This document shows positions 27,256-37,370 of a DNA stretch of 64,000 nt, piece by piece; position 1 is the stretch's first letter, and every line of letters begins with the position of its first letter. Below the pieces are notes generated by a model, which saw only the letters and a list, made by a program, of their open reading frames with translations, did no database searches and had not been told where the DNA came from. The stretch covers positions 620,001-684,000 of the forward strand of contig NZ_CP126969.1 of NCBI RefSeq assembly GCF_030252165.1, read 5' to 3'. The DNA is from Corynebacterium breve. GTDB lineage: Bacteria; Actinomycetota; Actinomycetes; Mycobacteriales; Mycobacteriaceae. The translations under genes were made by a program, and so were the position numbers.

Positions 27256-27955
27256 CCATAAAGACGTCCAGCAAGCCCTGTCGGCGCGTATTGACGGCGA
27301 ACCAACGGGCGTTGACGACGACGCCGTGGACGCACACTTGGCTCACTGTGACGAGTGCAGGGCGTATTGGGACAAGATGACATCACTTTCACATTCTCTG
27401 ATCTACGCGGAAGTCGACGGTGGAATGGCGCCACCGGCTGATCTCAGCGAAGCAATCTTGGCAGGTGTGGAACCGGAGTGGCGCAAGCAGGCGCGCCGTC
27501 GCATCATTGGCGTGTCCGTTGGACGCATCGCGCTGGGTTTCTTGTCTATTCTTTTTATCTTCCAGGCAGTTATGCTGATTAACGAATCCGGTGCTTTGAT
27601 GCTCACGAGTGCGGATGGAGAAATACTCGCGGTTGATGCCCAACCTCAACTCGCCGCGTTAATCGTCCAAGCAGCTGCCTTCAAACTTGGCGCGGCGATG
27701 GCGTTCGGTTACTGCGCGTGGAGGCCGTCGCATATTCCGCCCCTTTTCTTAGTTGTCGGCACGATGTTCGCCTTCACCATCGGTTTTACGATGCGTGATT
27801 GGGTTCTTGCGGGGAGTTCGGAGCACTTCACCGATTTACTGGTCCTGTTCGTCAGTTGCCTTGCCCTGGGGTGGACGTGGCTTTCCGAGCGGGGACCGGA
27901 GCTTCGACGGGCATGGCGCACGCTGAATGCGGTGCCGTCGGACACCTTTTCTTAG
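27248..27955 (+). CDS. Zinc-finger (zf-HC2) anti-sigma-like membrane protein
   Basis: 235 residues from GTG 27248, which has GAGGTG 7 bases upstream. The N-terminal 50 residues contain HLAHCDECRAYW, the HxxxCxxC zinc site of anti-sigma factors, after LSARIDGEPT. Then about four to five membrane segments follow from residue 85. No sigma factor gene is adjacent, and the protein has many more membrane segments than typical anti-sigma factors. It might sense redox state with the DoxX partner; this is inferred. Confidence 0.65.
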   Translation: MLNHKDVQQALSARIDGEPTGVDDDAVDAHLAHCDECRAYWDKMTSLSHSLIYAEVDGGMAPPADLSEAILAGVEPEWRKQARRRIIGVSVGRIALGFLSILFIFQAVMLINESGALMLTSADGEILAVDAQPQLAALIVQAAAFKLGAAMAFGYCAWRPSHIPPLFLVVGTMFAFTIGFTMRDWVLAGSSEHFTDLLVLFVSCLALGWTWLSERGPELRRAWRTLNAVPSDTFS

Positions 27956-28233
27956 TGGTGTCCAACTTTCCATGTGAATAAAAACGCTGTACGCTTGAGC
28001 CGGAATATCGCGAGTGGCCAAGGCGAATCGGCGGCGTGCGCCCTGACCTATGTTTCCGTATTGTTCATTTTCAGTAACCGCTCAGGTATGCTCATTTTAG
28101 AGTGGGCCAAGAAGCATTGAGTATCACTACGCCCGTGGTGTTAACTGTCGTAGTGCTGAAGATGCCGATAAAATGATGTTCGCCAGACAGATGCTGGCAA
28201 TGACCCGGTGCAGTGAGGAGGAGCGCGACCGAC
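27956..28233. other. Non-coding region before the 474-codon membrane protein gene
   Basis: 278 bases with no gene that I can support. GGAGGAG at 28217-28223 is the ribosome binding site of the following gene. No terminator hairpin is clear. Confidence 0.4.
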
Positions 28234-29637
28234 ATGAGTATCTCATTTCGTCCCTCTTGGACCTCGGCGGGGCAGCTCTACATCCCGGCCAACCTAGCGA
28301 TGGTCTTCTTTACCGCCCTGATTATCGCGGCTTGGGTCTTGACTTCCACCGATATTGACACAATTCTGACAGCGGTCACGGGTGTCATCGTCCTCGGCTT
28401 GGGTATCATTGCCGCCATTTACAGCGTGCTCAGATGGGGGCGAGACTCCAGTTCGATCATGCAGTTGATGGCCACGATTTCGCCAACAGCCCTGCTGATG
28501 ACCACGTTCCCATTGATAATGGATGAGTTGATTGTGGCAGGACATCAAAACCTCGTATTGGCTGTCGCAGTTACCGTCCCGTGGATTACATCTGCGGCCA
28601 CGCTACCGATCTATGCGCCTCTGACTAGCACTGATCGCTCTGATGTGCATGCCTTTTACCGAGATTTCTACCGAGTATTCCCCTCGGTAGCTATGTGGGC
28701 AATGCTGGCAGTAGGCGGTTTCACGCTTTTCGTTTTGGCCGCTGCAGATTTCACCCCGGGTCAGTTGGGAATCTACGTCGTTGGACTAATCGCCAACATT
28801 CTTTTCGCTTTATTTACCGTCCCGCCGCAGGAAACACACAAATACACGGAGGTGTTTTTGGGCTGGGTACTTTACGCCAGCTGGATGCTCTTCGTGCCAG
28901 AGCTTTGGGTGCTTGCCCCGTTGCTGGGTTGTATTCCTGGACTCGTGCAATCTCGAAGTGGTCTTTCCGGGCTCCTACAGCCCATGGAAATCAACCAAAA
29001 GATGGCTCTTCGCCAGATGGGATACGGCCTGCTTTATGGTGGCATCCTTTGGGCGGATAAGTTCTTGTTGATATTTTTCTTCCGTGACCAGATTGACGTC
29101 GTCGCGATCTACGTGGCGCTCATTCCCGTAGTAATCGCACAGTCCGCGTACTTTGCGTCGCAATACGTTGTCTTCCGCCGCTGCATCGACAGCATGTACG
29201 GGCTCGTCGAAAAGCTGCCGTATCAGCGTTTTGAAGATCACACGATGGACTTCTTCCGAGACGTTGACCGCGCTTTGATGCGCACCCTCTCCATCGCCGG
29301 GCTGTCCGGATTCGGTCTCATTTTGACCTTCCCTGCCTTGGGCTATCCACCAACCCTGCTGACCCTTGCGTTTGTTATTGCTCCTGTTTGGTTGCTCGCT
29401 CTGACGCTGCAGGTTTACCAAGTAAATCAGCTCAAGGGAGAATCTCAACCCGCGATGTTTTCCGCGATCCACCTGATTACAACCTTTGTTGCGATCCCAG
29501 CGTTTAGCCCAGCCGTGGCTATGTGCCTCATCGTCATTGTCGATATCGCATTGGTTGTGTGGGCGACGGGCAAGCTCAAAGGAGCGTTCGAGGATGCGGC
29601 ATACGAGCTGTTCTGGTCGCGCGCAGTAACTTGGTAG
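28234..29637 (+). CDS. Polytopic membrane protein of unknown function
   Basis: 467 residues from ATG 28234, after GAGGAGGAG. About 12-14 hydrophobic segments cover the whole length, with a short charged cytoplasmic stretch near residues 325-350 (KLPYQRFEDHTMDFFRDVDRAL). The overall shape resembles flippases/exporters of the MATE/MurJ/PelG superfamily, but I do not see a diagnostic motif. It is alone between a non-coding region and a terminator shared with the protein mannosyltransferase; a polysaccharide or lipid export role would be a guess. Confidence 0.6.
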   Translation: MSISFRPSWTSAGQLYIPANLAMVFFTALIIAAWVLTSTDIDTILTAVTGVIVLGLGIIAAIYSVLRWGRDSSSIMQLMATISPTALLMTTFPLIMDELIVAGHQNLVLAVAVTVPWITSAATLPIYAPLTSTDRSDVHAFYRDFYRVFPSVAMWAMLAVGGFTLFVLAAADFTPGQLGIYVVGLIANILFALFTVPPQETHKYTEVFLGWVLYASWMLFVPELWVLAPLLGCIPGLVQSRSGLSGLLQPMEINQKMALRQMGYGLLYGGILWADKFLLIFFFRDQIDVVAIYVALIPVVIAQSAYFASQYVVFRRCIDSMYGLVEKLPYQRFEDHTMDFFRDVDRALMRTLSIAGLSGFGLILTFPALGYPPTLLTLAFVIAPVWLLALTLQVYQVNQLKGESQPAMFSAIHLITTFVAIPAFSPAVAMCLIVIVDIALVVWATGKLKGAFEDAAYELFWSRAVTW

Positions 29638-29655
29638 CCAGCGAGCTACATCAAG

Positions 29656-29690
29656 GAAAAGAGCGTGCGATTGAACCGCACGCTCTTTTC
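29656..29690. terminator. Bidirectional terminator
   Basis: Perfect 14-bp arms 29656-29669 and 29677-29690 with a 7-base loop and A/T runs at both outer ends, between convergent genes. Confidence 0.92.
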
Positions 29691-29718
29691 CTTTGCCCTA
29701 GATTCAGCGACTGAAAAG

Positions 29719-31314
29719 TTACTTCCAACTAGGCAGCCACATCATGTCTTCGTACCACGCATCAGGAATTTTGAATCCATAGAAGATCGGGGAGAAGTAC
29801 ACAAACATCGCAACCACCACGGCCAGATAAGCGATGACGGCGACTTGCCCCCAGCGGATCTCGAACCCAGCAATGGTCCGTATCAGGGAGTTTTTTACTA
29901 CCGGCCCTCGTGCGGTGAGGTAGCCCAACGCCATAGCAATCAAGACGATGGTAAAAGGCACCAACGCGGTGGCATAGAAAAAATACATCTGACGGTCGAA
30001 CGCTGCCAGCCAAGGGACAAAACCTGCAGTGAAGGCGACCAGCGGGAGGACCACGCGGAACTCTCGACGAACTATCCAAACCCATACCGCCCACAGGAGA
30101 ATCGGGATCGTCAGCCACCAAATGGCTGGTGTGCCGAACAGGAAGATCATGCGGCGGCAGGTGTTTTCGCCACACTCAAGGTCGGTGGAGGAGAAATAGA
30201 GGATGGGGCGCGCGGCTACAAGCCAGGACCACGGCTTGGAATCCCAAGGGTGTGAGTGGCCACCTGAGGAAGTGAGCTCAGAGTGAAACTCGAGCACCGA
30301 GAAGTGGTAGTGGAACCAGCCCGCCCAAGCATCGGGAAGCATATGGAGAAAGCTGTCTTCTTCGATGGTTCCGTCGGTGGCGGAATGACGGTAGACCGAC
30401 GATTCCGAGGCGAACCACGCACGCCATGCCCACATATACAACAGGGCAGGGACCAAGACGATGGAGGCGAGTGCGGCTGGGACGTCACGAATCAGGGTAC
30501 CGACGACGGGCTTGCTGGCACGGTAGCGGCGGCGCAGGAAAAGGTCCCAGAACACACTGAGTAGGCCGAAGAAGGCGATGTAATACAGACCTGACCATTT
30601 CACTCCAAGGGCCAAACCAAGCAAGACACCAGTGGCAAAGCGCCACCAGCGGAACCCAACACGTGGCCCCCACGGGCCAGCAGCAAGGAATCGTCCGTCG
30701 GTATAAGCCTCATGAAAGCGAGCGTGTACTTGGCGCATGTCGCCGGCCAGCGTCCACGAAGCAGCGACGATGAAAAGCACCTGGAAGATGTCCAACATGC
30801 CAAATTTGGCAGAGACCAAGAGGACTCCATCAAAAGTGGCGATTATGCCCGCGAACATTCCTACCTGCCACGACTGGGTAATACGACGAGCGAGCAGCAT
30901 CGTGAAGACGATTACTGCTGTACCAAAGAGTGCGGTCATGATACGCCAGCCCAGCGGGGTGTACCCGAAAACTGATTCGCCCATCGCTAGGAGCTGCTTA
31001 CCTAGCGGTGGGTGAACCACTAGGCCGTAGCCCGGGTTGGACTCGATGCCTCCGAGAATGGGGTTAAAGGAGCTACGCACCATGTCCCATGCTTGGGGCG
31101 CATAGTGCTTCTCGTCGAACACCGGTGTGCCGTTTGCGGTTGGTGACGTCAGGCCGACAAAGCGCGTCAGCAACGCGATGACCGTAATGGCGACGGTGGC
31201 GATCGTGTCAGATTTTCCCCACGGCACCGTAATCGGGGCTGCGGGAGCGGGTCTGGCTAGGAGGTCGTCGCTAAGCACCTTTTCAGGTAGCGACTTTTGG
31301 GCAGTGGTACTCAC
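29719..31314 (-). CDS. pmt: Dolichyl-phosphate-mannose-protein mannosyltransferase
   Basis: 531 residues, GT39 family. Early loop FDEKHYAPQAWDMVRS contains the catalytic Asp-Glu pair, followed by HPPLGKQLLAMGE, about ten membrane segments, and the C-terminal four-helix membrane region. It O-mannosylates secreted proteins with polyprenyl-phosphate mannose. The Pro/Ser-rich secreted proteins encoded nearby are possible substrates. It starts with GTG 31314 with TAGTAT exactly 7 bases upstream, so it is probably leaderless. Divergent from rsmI as in M. tuberculosis. Confidence 0.93.
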   Translation of the reverse strand: MSTTAQKSLPEKVLSDDLLARPAPAAPITVPWGKSDTIATVAITVIALLTRFVGLTSPTANGTPVFDEKHYAPQAWDMVRSSFNPILGGIESNPGYGLVVHPPLGKQLLAMGESVFGYTPLGWRIMTALFGTAVIVFTMLLARRITQSWQVGMFAGIIATFDGVLLVSAKFGMLDIFQVLFIVAASWTLAGDMRQVHARFHEAYTDGRFLAAGPWGPRVGFRWWRFATGVLLGLALGVKWSGLYYIAFFGLLSVFWDLFLRRRYRASKPVVGTLIRDVPAALASIVLVPALLYMWAWRAWFASESSVYRHSATDGTIEEDSFLHMLPDAWAGWFHYHFSVLEFHSELTSSGGHSHPWDSKPWSWLVAARPILYFSSTDLECGENTCRRMIFLFGTPAIWWLTIPILLWAVWVWIVRREFRVVLPLVAFTAGFVPWLAAFDRQMYFFYATALVPFTIVLIAMALGYLTARGPVVKNSLIRTIAGFEIRWGQVAVIAYLAVVVAMFVYFSPIFYGFKIPDAWYEDMMWLPSWK

Positions 31315-31321
31315 CCGTCAA

Positions 31322-31327
31322 ATACTA
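31322..31327 (-). promoter_or_regulatory. -10 box of a leaderless transcript (pmt)
   Basis: On the minus strand TAGTAT, 7 bases, then GTG 31314. Confidence 0.5.
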
Positions 31328-31385
31328 GTATGTTCCCCGACAACTAGGTGCAACATGATAATACGGCGCTACGTGTGGGAAGCTG

Positions 31386-32261
31386 GTGAGCATGGATAGC
31401 GAGACTTTAAACCTACCTTCGCATGGCGTTGTCATTGCCGCAACACCCCTGGGCAACGTGGCGGACGCCTCCTTCCGCCTTATAGCAGGGTTAGAAAAAG
31501 CCGATGTTGTCGCCGCGGAGGATACCCGCCGGGTCCGTGCGCTCGCTGCTGCGTTGGGGGTCGAAATTCGGGGTCGGGTTGTGTCCAACTTTGATCACAA
31601 TGAAGATCGTCGCGTGGCTGACCTGATTGAGTCAGCCCGTCATGGCCTCGTCATGGTGGTTTCCGATGCAGGTATGCCGCTGGTGTCGGACCCTGGGCAC
31701 TCGCTTGTTTCGGCGGCGCATGACGCTGGCGTGCCAGTCACCTGTTTCCCAGGGCCTTCCGCGGTTCCTACTGCACTGGCGCTTTCCGGACTCAATGTAG
31801 GGCATTTCATCTTTGACGGCTTTGCGCCTCGTAAGTTTGGCGCTCGGCAGACATGGCTCGAATCGCTGGTCGCAGAGAAACGTGCCGTGTGTTTCTTCGA
31901 GTCACCGCACCGCATCACTCAGACGTTGGAGCATGCCGCAGAAGTTTTAAGCGGGGAGCGACGCGCGGCGGTGTGCCGCGAATTGACCAAAACCTATGAA
32001 GAGGTGAAGCGCGGCACGCTCGCTGAGCTTGCGCGGTGGGCAGGCGAAGGAGTTAAAGGCGAAATCACGTGCGTCATCGAAGGGGGAACCGGTCCGGAGT
32101 TGGACACCAGAGATTTAGCAGGGATCGTCTTGGCGCTCGAATCTGAGGGCATGCGCTTGAAAGACGCGGCGAAGCAAGTCGCCAGAGAACATGGTCTGAA
32201 GGTTAGTGAGCTTTACTACGAAGCATTGTCCGCTAGAAACGATGAAAAGTCACTGAATTAG
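31386..32261 (+). CDS. rsmI: 16S rRNA (cytidine-2'-O)-methyltransferase RsmI
   Basis: 291 residues from GTG 31386 (ATG 31392 is an alternative). The tetrapyrrole-methylase fold shows VVIAATPLGNVADASFRLIAGLEKADVVAAEDTRR, VVSDAGMPLVSDPGHSLV and CFPGPSAVPTALALSGL, all diagnostic for RsmI. It methylates C1402 of 16S rRNA with S-adenosylmethionine. Confidence 0.95.
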   Translation: MSMDSETLNLPSHGVVIAATPLGNVADASFRLIAGLEKADVVAAEDTRRVRALAAALGVEIRGRVVSNFDHNEDRRVADLIESARHGLVMVVSDAGMPLVSDPGHSLVSAAHDAGVPVTCFPGPSAVPTALALSGLNVGHFIFDGFAPRKFGARQTWLESLVAEKRAVCFFESPHRITQTLEHAAEVLSGERRAAVCRELTKTYEEVKRGTLAELARWAGEGVKGEITCVIEGGTGPELDTRDLAGIVLALESEGMRLKDAAKQVAREHGLKVSELYYEALSARNDEKSLN

Positions 32262-32322
32262 TTAGTAGTTATCGAACCGTTATATCCGAGCCGCGATCAG
32301 TCGTTTGTACTGCAGTCTATAC

Positions 32323-32340
32323 GGGTAACAAATGGGTAAC
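32323..32340. promoter_or_regulatory. Candidate MtrA site upstream of betP
   Basis: Two copies of GGGTAAC (32323-32329 and 32334-32340) spaced exactly 11 bases, one helical turn, 85 bases before the betP ATG. Tandem GTAAC repeats are the known type of MtrA site in C. glutamicum, where MtrAB controls betP. Confidence 0.55.
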
Positions 32341-32424
32341 GGAGCAGGTTTTGCGAGGTCAAAGATCGTATGAAACTGTGTGTTGGCTTTGAATCGGCTC
32401 CGGATTTCCACCACGCTGTAGGTT

Positions 32425-34245
32425 ATGGAGTACAAAGACCCGCTAGAAAATAGCAATGAAGAGTCTCCCGTTACTTCAGAAGTCGGGGACTACCACACGA
32501 TTAAAGATCAGCTCGAGGAAGCTTCGGCGACCAGCCAGCTAGCCGCGATGATTGAGGCGGACGCGCAGTTGGATGCTGGCAGCACCGCAGTTGAAGCTCC
32601 CATTGAACTGCTTGCCGACGACGAGAACGCAAAGATTGACTGGTCCATCGTCATCCCGCTGGTAGCGATCGTCATCGGGATGGTTACCTGGGGCCTCGCG
32701 GGCGCTGAGAGTTTCAGCGCGTTCGCGAATACCGCGTTCGGCTGGGTCATCGAAAACCTGGGTTGGGCGTTTGTCCTTTTCGGAACGATATTCGTCGTGT
32801 TTGCCCTCGTCGTGGCGCTATCAAGGTTCGGTTCAATTCGCCTTGGTGCGGTGGACGAGCAACCCGAGTTCCGTACTGTGTCATGGATTGCCATGATGTT
32901 CGCGGCAGGCATGGGCATTGGCCTAATGTTCTACGGTGCTTCAGAGCCGTTAGCCTTCTACCTCGACGGCGTACCTGCGCACGAGCCGCACGAAGTGGGC
33001 ACCGCTATGGCCCAGACTATGTTCCACTGGACTTTGCACCCTTGGGCTGTCTACGCAATCATTGGCCTAGCTATTGCCTATTCGACTTTCCGCGTAGGCC
33101 GCAAACAGCTTTTGTCTAGTGCATTCGTCCCCCTTATCGGTCAAAAGCGAGCTAACGGTTGGTTGGGCAAAATCATTGACGGTCTTGCAATTTTCGCGAC
33201 TATTTTTGGCACCGCATGTTCTTTGGGTCTCGGCGCTCTGCAGATTTCTTCAGGCCTGCAAGCTTCCGGTTTTGTGGATTCGCCCTCGAAGCAGCTCACT
33301 CTAGGAATTGTCGCTGTATTGACTCTGGCATTCCTGCTGTCCGCGATGTCCGGCGTGGGTAAAGGTATTCAGTACATCTCCAACTTCAACATGGTGATCG
33401 CAGCAGTTCTCGCGATCTTCGTATTTATTGTTGGTCCCACCGTCAACCTGCTCAACCTGCTGCCTACCTCGATCGGTGCCTACTTGGCGCAGTTCTTTGA
33501 GATGGCATCGCGCACCGCGGCGTCCGCAGACGGTACCGCTGGTGAGTTCCTCGGAGGCTGGACCATCTTCTACTGGGCCTGGTGGATTTCTTGGTCTCCA
33601 TTCGTGGGGATGTTCTTGGCTCGTATTTCCCGAGGTCGCTCGATCCGCGAGTTCTTGCTCGGTGTGCTCCTAGTTCCGACGGGAGTGTCCACTGTGTGGT
33701 TCGTCATCTTTGGTGGCACCGCCATCTTCATGGAACAAAACGGCCAGTCGATTTATGCTGACGGAAACTCGGAACAGCAGCTGTTCAACCTGCTACACAA
33801 TCTTCCAGGCGGCCAGATCATGGGCATTTTCGCAGTAATTCTGCTTGGAACCTTCTTCATCACCTCTGCGGACTCCGCATCGACTGTTATGGGCTCCATG
33901 AGCCAGAACGGCAAATCCGATGCAAAGCCGTGGCTTTCAGCCCTCTGGGGAATCGGTACTGCCACGGTCGGCCTGACGCTGCTGATTTCGGGCGGCGACG
34001 AGGCACTGAACTCCCTGCAATCCGTCACCATTGTCGCAGCGACCCCATTTCTATTGATCCTGATCCTGCTGATGTTCGCCATCCTCAAGGATTTGCGCAA
34101 CGACGTGATTTACCTGGATCAACGCGAGCAGGAACGTTTCAGTCGCCAGCTCGCCATCGAACGTCGTCTCCACCGCGAGGCCGCTTATGCGGAAGAGCAA
34201 AAGGCTCGTCGACGCAAGCTGCTGTCGTCGAAAAGCAATAAGTAA
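32425..34245 (+). CDS. betP: BetP-like glycine betaine transporter (BCCT family)
   Basis: 606 residues. About 70 acidic N-terminal residues precede 12 membrane segments. Family and BetP hallmarks: glycine stretch [42 protein letters not shown], the aromatic substrate box region [25 protein letters not shown], and a strongly basic C-terminal helix (residues 560-606) that acts as osmosensor in C. glutamicum BetP. It is a Na+-coupled uptake carrier switched on by hyperosmotic stress. ATG 32425 has no ribosome binding site. Counterpart of MscL encoded at 18.9 kb. Confidence 0.9.
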   Translation: MEYKDPLENSNEESPVTSEVGDYHTIKDQLEEASATSQLAAMIEADAQLDAGSTAVEAPIELLADDENAKIDWSIVIPLVAIVIGMVTWGLAGAESFSAFANTAFGWVIENLGWAFVLFGTIFVVFALVVALSRFGSIRLGAVDEQPEFRTVSWIAMMFAAGMGIGLMFYGASEPLAFYLDGVPAHEPHEVGTAMAQTMFHWTLHPWAVYAIIGLAIAYSTFRVGRKQLLSSAFVPLIGQKRANGWLGKIIDGLAIFATIFGTACSLGLGALQISSGLQASGFVDSPSKQLTLGIVAVLTLAFLLSAMSGVGKGIQYISNFNMVIAAVLAIFVFIVGPTVNLLNLLPTSIGAYLAQFFEMASRTAASADGTAGEFLGGWTIFYWAWWISWSPFVGMFLARISRGRSIREFLLGVLLVPTGVSTVWFVIFGGTAIFMEQNGQSIYADGNSEQQLFNLLHNLPGGQIMGIFAVILLGTFFITSADSASTVMGSMSQNGKSDAKPWLSALWGIGTATVGLTLLISGGDEALNSLQSVTIVAATPFLLILILLMFAILKDLRNDVIYLDQREQERFSRQLAIERRLHREAAYAEEQKARRRKLLSSKSNK

Positions 34246-34277
34246 AAGCCTGTACTAGCTTTTCGATGTTCTAACCC

Positions 34278-34304
34278 GGCTCCACGTCAACCAGATGTGG
34301 AGCC
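34278..34304 (+). terminator. Terminator after betP
   Basis: GGCTCCAC (34278-34285) pairs with GTGGAGCC (34297-34304); 11-base loop and no clear U-run, so it may be weak. Confidence 0.55.
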
Positions 34305-34310
34305 ATAACT

Positions 34311-34316
34311 TATGCT
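34311..34316 (+). promoter_or_regulatory. -10 box of a leaderless transcript (metG)
   Basis: TATGCT, 7 bases, then ATG 34324; this hexamer contains the other candidate start (34312), which is therefore disfavoured. Confidence 0.5.
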
Positions 34317-34323
34317 AGGACTC

Positions 34324-36168
34324 ATGACTAATTCCACCGCGCAGAATATTCTGGTGTGCGTCGCTTGGCCGTACGCCAACGGCCCACGCCACATTGGCCA
34401 CGTTGCAGGGTTCGGCGTTCCGTCGGACGTTTTTGCTCGTTACCAGCGAATGGTGGGAAACAATGTGCTGATGGTCTCCGGCACCGACGAGCACGGAACA
34501 CCTCTGCTGGTGCAGGCCGACAAAGAAGGAGTCACCGTCAAGGAACTGGCGGATCGCTACAACCGTCAGATTGTTGAAGACCTCGCAGGCCTAGGCCTGT
34601 CCTACGATCTGTTCACTCGCACCACAACCCGTAACCACTACGCAGTTGTGCAGGAGCTGTTCAAGGGCCTGTACGCCAATGGCTACATGATTAAAGAGAC
34701 CACTCACGGTGCGATTTCTCCTTCCACAGGCCGTACCTTGCCGGACCGCTATATCGAAGGAACCTGTCCGATTTGTGGCGCGAAGGACGCACGAGGCGAT
34801 CAGTGTGACAACTGCGGCAACCAGCTTGATCCATTTGAACTGATCGAACCACGATCGAAGATTAACGGTGAAACGCCGGAGTTCATCGAGACCGAGCACT
34901 TTATGCTCGATCTTCCAGCACTTCACGATGCGCTAAAGGAGTGGCTCGAAGGCCGCGAAGACTGGCGCCCGAACGTCTTGAAGTTCTCGCTGAACCTGCT
35001 CGAAGACATGCGTCCACGCGCAATGACTCGCGATATCGATTGGGGTATTCCGATCCCTGTCGAGGGATGGGAAGACAACGCCAGCAAGAAACTCTACGTG
35101 TGGTTCGATGCCGTGGTCGGATACTTGTCTGCCTCGATTGAGTGGGCGGCACGCTCCGGCAACCCTGAAGCCTGGAAGACCTGGTGGCAGGACCCCGAGT
35201 CCACATCGTTCTACTTTATGGGCAAGGACAACATCACTTTCCATTCCCAGATCTGGCCGGCTGAGCTGCTGGGCTACGCGGGTAAAGGTGCAAAGGGAGG
35301 GGAGACTCACACCTACGGCGAGCTGAACTTGCCTACCGAGGTCGTATCGTCCGAGTTCCTCACGATGAGTGGTTCCAAGTTCTCCTCATCTAAGGGCGTC
35401 GTAATCTACGTGAAGGACTTTTTGAAGGAATTCGGGCCCGACCCACTGCGCTACTTCATTGCAGTGGCAGGCCCGGAGACAAACGACACCGACTTCACCT
35501 GGGACGAGTTTGTCCGTCGCATCAACAACGAGCTTGCAAATGGCTGGGGCAACTTGGTGAACCGCACCGTCAGCATGGCGCACAAGAACTTCGGCGAGGT
35601 GCCTTCCCCGGGCGAGCTTCAGGACGCAGACAAGTCGATCCTCGACCTTGCCGAGCGCACGTTCACAGAGGCCGGCGAGGAGCTTGCCGCGGCGAAGTTT
35701 AAGAATGCCGTCGGCAAAATCATGCACGTTGTTGGCGAAGCAAACGCCTACATTGCAGATCAGGAGCCATGGAAGTTGGCGAAGGAGGAGGACCAGCGCG
35801 AGCGCCTCGCTACTGTTTTGTGGACTGCACTACAAGTTGTGTCGGACTGCAACACCATGCTGACCCCATTCCTCCCACATACTGCGCAGGCGGTTCACGA
35901 AACCCTCGGACGCGAAGGCGTCTGGGCGGCTGCGCCGCGTATCGACGAAGTCGTGGACGACGCTGAGCTTGAACTCGTCGGTGTGGGCCTGCCGGAAGAG
36001 GGCCAGTCTTACCCAGTGATCACCGGAAATTACCGTGAGCAGCAGGCGGTGTGGGCCCGCGTTGAGGTGGCTCCGGGAACGGTCCTGTCGAAGCCGAAGC
36101 CACTCGTCGCTAAGCTAGAGCCGGAATTGGGCCAGACTGGCCCAGAGTGGGCACCGGTACAGGAGTAG
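34324..36168 (+). CDS. metG: Methionyl-tRNA synthetase
   Basis: 614 residues. Class I motifs: [18 protein letters not shown] with [22 protein letters not shown], the zinc-knuckle region [18 protein letters not shown] with four cysteines near residues 145-160, KMSKS-like [13 protein letters not shown] near residue 350, and the anticodon-binding helical domain. It charges tRNA-Met. The MFS gene starts 1 base after its stop. Confidence 0.97.
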   Translation: MTNSTAQNILVCVAWPYANGPRHIGHVAGFGVPSDVFARYQRMVGNNVLMVSGTDEHGTPLLVQADKEGVTVKELADRYNRQIVEDLAGLGLSYDLFTRTTTRNHYAVVQELFKGLYANGYMIKETTHGAISPSTGRTLPDRYIEGTCPICGAKDARGDQCDNCGNQLDPFELIEPRSKINGETPEFIETEHFMLDLPALHDALKEWLEGREDWRPNVLKFSLNLLEDMRPRAMTRDIDWGIPIPVEGWEDNASKKLYVWFDAVVGYLSASIEWAARSGNPEAWKTWWQDPESTSFYFMGKDNITFHSQIWPAELLGYAGKGAKGGETHTYGELNLPTEVVSSEFLTMSGSKFSSSKGVVIYVKDFLKEFGPDPLRYFIAVAGPETNDTDFTWDEFVRRINNELANGWGNLVNRTVSMAHKNFGEVPSPGELQDADKSILDLAERTFTEAGEELAAAKFKNAVGKIMHVVGEANAYIADQEPWKLAKEEDQRERLATVLWTALQVVSDCNTMLTPFLPHTAQAVHETLGREGVWAAAPRIDEVVDDAELELVGVGLPEEGQSYPVITGNYREQQAVWARVEVAPGTVLSKPKPLVAKLEPELGQTGPEWAPVQE

Positions 36169-36169
36169 A

Positions 36170-37342
36170 ATGCAAGCGTTGTTGTTGTTTGTGGCGGTGT
36201 TCTCCGCCGCGATCAACCTCCGCGCTGGAATTTCTTCGGTGGGAGCAGTTCTCAACGAAGTTCTTGTCGATCTCAACGCGCCGGCATCTGTCGCAGGAAT
36301 CATCACCGCAATGCCTGGTGCGTTCTTCTGCATCATGGGCCTATGCGCTGTGCCTTTGGCAAGGCGAGTGGGTACGACCCCGACGATTCTTGGCGGCGCC
36401 ATCCTCACAGCGCTGGGCTTGGCAATCCGTCCCTTTAGCGAGGCTATAGGTCTATTTCTTGTGTGCACCGTGGGCGTGGTCGGCGGCATCGCAGTGGCTA
36501 ACGTGTTATTGCCAGCCTGGATCAAGCAGCACGGTATCAAGCATATTCTAGCCCTGACCATGGTGTATTCAGGTGCGCTCGGACTCTCGGGCGCTGTGGG
36601 ACCATTAACTGCCTTGTTGTCTGATTCGTGGCGCTCCGCTTTGGGATTGTGGGCATTCCCCGCTGCACTCCAGGTACTCGTCTGGTTGATCGTTCTGTTT
36701 TATGTCAAAGTGGACGTACCCCGTGCGGGTGCGCAAACGGCGGATCTCGCAGGAAGCATGTGGCGCTCGCCTACGGCAGTGGCTTTGATGTTGTTTTTCG
36801 GACTCCAATCGATGAACGGATATATCGAAATGGGCTGGCTCCCGAAAATTCTTGTCGATGCCGGTGTTGCACCGGGAGTCGCTGCGATCGGGCTTTCGAT
36901 CATTGGTTTCTCGGGTGCAGTCGGCGGGCTTCTCCTACCCACCGTGATTGCGCGCGTGAAGTCTTTGACCCCCTGGGTGATCGCTTTCGGCGGGCTCACC
37001 GCACTCGGCTGGCTCGCCCTCCTCGTGGCGCCGGCTGTTGCACCGTTGACGTGGTCACTGGTGCTCGGCGTTGGAGGTTGGTGCTTTCCGCTCGCCATCG
37101 GCTTGATTCCTTCGCGCACGAGGTCGCCGTTGGTCACCGCGAAGCTGTCGGGGTTTGTTCAGCCCTATGGGTACGTTATTGCAGCGCTTGGCCCGCTGCT
37201 GGTGGGGATTGCGTACGAGCAATTGCAGTCGTTTGCACCGATCTTGGTGGTGCTAATCCTGCTCGCGGTGCTCATGGGTTTGGTAGGCATTCGTGGCGCG
37301 CGCAGCATCTATATCGACGATGAACTTGCAGCTCAACGCTAA
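36170..37342 (+). CDS. MFS exporter of the CynX/NimT type
   Basis: 390 residues with 12 membrane segments. The N-terminal sequence LLLFVAVFSAAINLRAGISSVGAVLNEV is characteristic of CynX/NimT (cyanate/2-nitroimidazole) transporters, followed by PGAFFCIMGLCAVPLARRVG. The substrate is unknown. It starts directly after metG and is probably translated from the same mRNA. Confidence 0.85.
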   Translation: MQALLLFVAVFSAAINLRAGISSVGAVLNEVLVDLNAPASVAGIITAMPGAFFCIMGLCAVPLARRVGTTPTILGGAILTALGLAIRPFSEAIGLFLVCTVGVVGGIAVANVLLPAWIKQHGIKHILALTMVYSGALGLSGAVGPLTALLSDSWRSALGLWAFPAALQVLVWLIVLFYVKVDVPRAGAQTADLAGSMWRSPTAVALMLFFGLQSMNGYIEMGWLPKILVDAGVAPGVAAIGLSIIGFSGAVGGLLLPTVIARVKSLTPWVIAFGGLTALGWLALLVAPAVAPLTWSLVLGVGGWCFPLAIGLIPSRTRSPLVTAKLSGFVQPYGYVIAALGPLLVGIAYEQLQSFAPILVVLILLAVLMGLVGIRGARSIYIDDELAAQR

Positions 37343-37358
37343 TGTCGAAGCTCCTTGC

Positions 37359-37364
37359 TAGCGT
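37359..37364 (+). promoter_or_regulatory. -10 box of a leaderless transcript (recQ)
   Basis: TAGCGT, 6 bases, then ATG 37371; no ribosome binding site. Confidence 0.45.
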
Positions 37365-37370
37365 GAAAGC

